Assembly: GCA_030537915.1 (NCBI GenBank)
Contig: JAUNUZ010000100.1
Location: 1-7,697, forward strand
Origin: Micrococcales bacterium
Lineage (GTDB): Bacteria > Actinomycetota > Actinomycetes > Actinomycetales > Dermatophilaceae
Length of the DNA stretch: 7,697 bases
Direction of reading: 5' to 3'
Shown here: positions 5,934 to 7,697 of the stretch, one piece after another
Layout of the letters: each line of letters opens with the position of its first letter
Position numbering within the stretch: position 1 is the stretch's first letter
Notes under the pieces: model-generated
Told to the model about the DNA's origin: nothing
The model's input: the letters and a program-made list of their open reading frames with translations, nothing else
Databases searched by the model: none
Translations under genes and position numbers: made by a program

Positions 5934-6444
5934 GGGGGTCGATCCCCGCGAGGCCGACGTGGCCGCGGCCGCCGCGCTGGCCCGCGCCCGCGCCTCGGCC
6001 GCCGAGAAGGGGTTGCGGCCCGGGTCGGCGCCGCGTCGCAAGCGGCGCCGCGCCATCGAGCAGGCGTATTCGACGAGCACGAAGGACGGGCGGGACCCCG
6101 CGCTCATCGGTGAGCAGATCGATCGGTTGCTGTTGGACCGTGGCTGGAACGTCGATGTGTCGGCCGGAGCGGTGATGGGGCGGTGGTCCGTCATCGTCGG
6201 AGCGGACGTCGCGGCCCACTCCGCGCCGATCACCTTCACCGACGGTGAGCTGCTGGTCCGGGCCGACTCCACGGCCTGGGCGACCCAACTGCGGCACATG
6301 GTCTCGACCCTGCTCGCCCGGCTGGAGGCCGAGGCCGGGCCAGGGGTGGTGACCTCCCTGCGCATCGTGGGACCGAGCTCTCCCTCTTGGCGCAGGGGCC
6401 CGCGTCGGGCCGCCGGGCCGGGGCCCCGGGACACGTACGGCTGA
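5923..6444 (+). CDS. dciA: DUF721 / DciA-family protein, presumed helicase loader
   Basis: DciA is the ancestral loader or operator of the replicative helicase DnaB in bacteria lacking DnaC or DnaI; the role here is inferred from the family. The 173 residues start with an Ala-rich, probably helical segment (13-27) and a basic patch, RRKRRR (38-43). The DUF721 core follows from about residue 58: [18 protein letters not shown], then GRWSVIVG (86-93) and [17 protein letters not shown], the family hallmark. The end [19 protein letters not shown] is the typical basic tail of actinobacterial members. ATG 5923 lies inside recF with AGGAGG at 5912-5917 five bases upstream, so the start is well supported. 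The position between recF and gyrB is the standard actinobacterial location. Confidence 0.93.
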   Translation: MTTEGVDPREADVAAAAALARARASAAEKGLRPGSAPRRKRRRAIEQAYSTSTKDGRDPALIGEQIDRLLLDRGWNVDVSAGAVMGRWSVIVGADVAAHSAPITFTDGELLVRADSTAWATQLRHMVSTLLARLEAEAGPGVVTSLRIVGPSSPSWRRGPRRAAGPGPRDTYG

Positions 6445-6525
6445 TCGGCGCTGTGCCGCGTGAACGCCTCCGGTTGTGTACCCGGCCACGAGACTGCCCC
6501 ATTACTGCGCTTACATCAGCGTTTC

Positions 6526-6568
6526 CGGGCCTCAGGGTGGCGATTGCGGGCCCGACAGAGGGTAGACT
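6526..6568 (+). promoter_or_regulatory. Candidate gyrB promoter region
   Basis: TAGACT at 6563-6568 in the context GGGTAGACTGAGG is a good actinobacterial -10 hexamer. No strong -35 stands 16-18 bp upstream: TGGCGA at 6538-6543 is 19 bp away, and TTGCGG at 6544-6549 only 13. Transcription would start near 6575, giving a leader of about 125 nt. An inverted repeat, CGGGCC (6526-6531) with GGCCCG (6549-6554), covers the -35 area and could be a weak end for the upstream transcript or a supercoil-sensitive element. Confidence 0.4.
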
Positions 6569-6632
6569 GAGGCTCCTATCTGCGTATCAACCCGCACATC
6601 TGGTCGGGCCTGGGATCTGGGTCACGCACCGC

Positions 6633-6677
6633 CGTCGGCCACTGTTTGCCGAGCGCATGTGGGACCACCTGCCGACG
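6633..6677 (+). repeat. Alternative hairpins in the gyrB leader
   Basis: CGTCGGC (6633-6639) can pair fully with GCCGACG (6671-6677) across a 31-nt loop, ending 14 nt before the gyrB Shine-Dalgarno. Five of the same bases, TCGGC (6635-6639), can instead pair with GCCGA (6648-6652) in a compact hairpin. The two folds exclude each other. Whether they regulate anything is unknown. Confidence 0.35.
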
Positions 6678-6701
6678 ACAGTGACGACTTCGAGGAGCAC
6701 C

Positions 6702-6728
6702 GTGTCCGACACGTCCGACACGTCCGAT
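6702..6728 (+). repeat. Three 9-bp tandem repeats at the gyrB start
   Basis: GTGTCCGAC, ACGTCCGAC and ACGTCCGAT follow one another from the start codon, encoding (M)SD-TSD-TSD. The first unit includes the GTG start. Such a repeat can change copy number by slippage without breaking the frame. Confidence 0.7.
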
Positions 6729-7697
6729 ATGCCAGCACGCGAGCACGATGAGGACGCACCCCTGCCCTCGCCGGGGCCGACGGCAGCCTCCGCCGGGGCA
6801 CCCGCGACCCCGACCCCGGCTGCCGCCGTGGACCAGCCCCTCTACGACGCGAGCGCCATCACCGTCCTTGAGGGTCTGGACGCTGTTCGCAAGCGCCCCG
6901 GCATGTACATCGGATCGACCAGTGAGCGCGGGCTGCACCACCTGGTCTGGGAGATCGTGGACAACGCCGTGGACGAGGCGCTCGCGGGTGAGGCGGACCG
7001 CGTCGACGTCACGATCCTGGCCGACGGTGGAGTCCGCGTCCGAGACAACGGTCGCGGGATCCCAACAGACATGCACGCGACCGAAGGCGTCTCTGCAGTC
7101 GAGCTCGTCCTGACTCAGTTGCACGCCGGCGGCAAGTTCGGCGGCGGCGGATACAAGGTGTCCGGCGGTCTGCACGGCGTCGGATCATCCGTCGTCAACG
7201 CCCTGTCCAGCCGCCTGGACGCCGAGGTGCGCCAGAAGGGCCACGTCTTCCGGATGTCGTTTCACCACGGCGTCCCCGTCGCGCCCCTGGCCCGGATGGA
7301 GCCGAGCGAAGAACACGGCACGACGATCACCTTTTGGGCCAACCCCGAGATCTTCGATTCGGTCGACTACAAGTTCGAGACGATCCGCGCGCGCTTCCAG
7401 CAGACGGCCTTCCTCAACAAGGGGCTGACGATCGCGCTCACCGACGAGCGTGAGGAGGCCGTCGCGGTCGCCGAGGACGTCTTCGGAGAGGATGAAGACT
7501 CCCCCGACGCCGCTGACGGGCAGGACTTCGAGCAGCCGGCGAGCGGGGCGCAGGACGACGCCGCGGCCGCCGAGGAAGCGCGGGTAGGTGGCGTGCGCAC
7601 CGACGCGCGCGGGCATGCCAAGGCGCGCACGGCCACCTACCGCTACGACGGCGGCCTGGTCGACTACGTCAAGCACCTCAATGCCTCGAAGAAGACC
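6702..7697 (+). CDS. gyrB: DNA gyrase subunit B (3'-truncated by window edge)
   Basis: GyrB is the ATPase subunit of gyrase, which with GyrA introduces negative supercoils and relieves positive supercoils ahead of forks. The 332 codons seen cover the N-terminal GHKL ATPase domain and part of the transducer; the gene runs off the window. Motifs are the N-box [10 protein letters not shown] (84-93), DNGRGIP (115-121) and the lid [20 protein letters not shown] (Gly-rich loop 155-161). Before them, [20 protein letters not shown] is the classical gyrase B start of the conserved part. GTG 6702 has GAGGAG at 6692-6697 with a short 4-nt spacing; ATG 6729 is a possible alternative without a comparable site. 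The first 50 residues are a low-complexity Asp/Ser/Pro/Ala extension. An acidic insertion (about 251-310) precedes [15 protein letters not shown]; a shorter one occurs at the same place in mycobacterial GyrB. Confidence 0.97.
   Translation, partial: MSDTSDTSDMPAREHDEDAPLPSPGPTAASAGAPATPTPAAAVDQPLYDASAITVLEGLDAVRKRPGMYIGSTSERGLHHLVWEIVDNAVDEALAGEADRVDVTILADGGVRVRDNGRGIPTDMHATEGVSAVELVLTQLHAGGKFGGGGYKVSGGLHGVGSSVVNALSSRLDAEVRQKGHVFRMSFHHGVPVAPLARMEPSEEHGTTITFWANPEIFDSVDYKFETIRARFQQTAFLNKGLTIALTDEREEAVAVAEDVFGEDEDSPDAADGQDFEQPASGAQDDAAAAEEARVGGVRTDARGHAKARTATYRYDGGLVDYVKHLNASKKT

Noticed and set aside
1..7697. Novel defence, mobile or biosynthetic system
   Set aside because: Every sizeable coding frame is accounted for by a housekeeping gene in a conserved order. 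I see no transposase, integrase, direct-repeat array, attachment site or tRNA.

Overview
This window is the replication-origin neighbourhood of a high-GC Gram-positive bacterium (class Actinomycetia). The gene order is dnaA - oriC - dnaN - gnd - recF - dciA (DUF721) - gyrB, all on the + strand. Three things point to an actinomycete: the high GC content, the actinobacterial style of DnaA, DciA and GyrB, and a 6-phosphogluconate dehydrogenase gene between dnaN and recF. A member of the Micrococcales is my best guess, but that is inference; I cannot name a genus or species.

Layout. 1-1266: dnaA, cut at its 5' end by the window edge, so domain I is missing. 1267-2319: a gene-free stretch of 1,053 bp. 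Its first third is nearly empty, with one weak DnaA box and one strong GC hairpin. Its middle part (about 1594-1964) is a clear oriC: at least ten DnaA-box-like 9-mers on both strands, a 10-bp inverted repeat, and a locally AT-rich palindrome after the last two boxes. Its last third holds a 7-bp inverted repeat, a candidate dnaN promoter and the dnaN leader. 2320-3453: dnaN, with a TTG start. 3500-4573: gnd, short form, with a low-complexity C-terminal tail. 4629-5933: recF, with a GTG start. 5923-6444: dciA, overlapping the recF end by 11 bp. 6445-6701: gyrB promoter and leader region. 6702-7697: gyrB, GTG start, cut at its 3' end by the window edge.

How the genes work together. DnaA binds the boxes in oriC and opens the duplex. 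DciA is the presumed loader of the replicative helicase. DnaN is the sliding clamp. RecF helps repair at stalled forks. GyrB, with GyrA (not in the window), removes the positive supercoils made by replication. Gnd is a metabolic enzyme in an otherwise replication-dedicated block; its position there is known in other actinobacteria.

I see no mobile element, CRISPR array, tRNA, rRNA or defence system, and nothing that amounts to an undescribed system. The points worth a second look are the DNA architecture of oriC, possible RNA structures in the recF and gyrB leaders, and low-complexity insertions in Gnd, RecF and GyrB.
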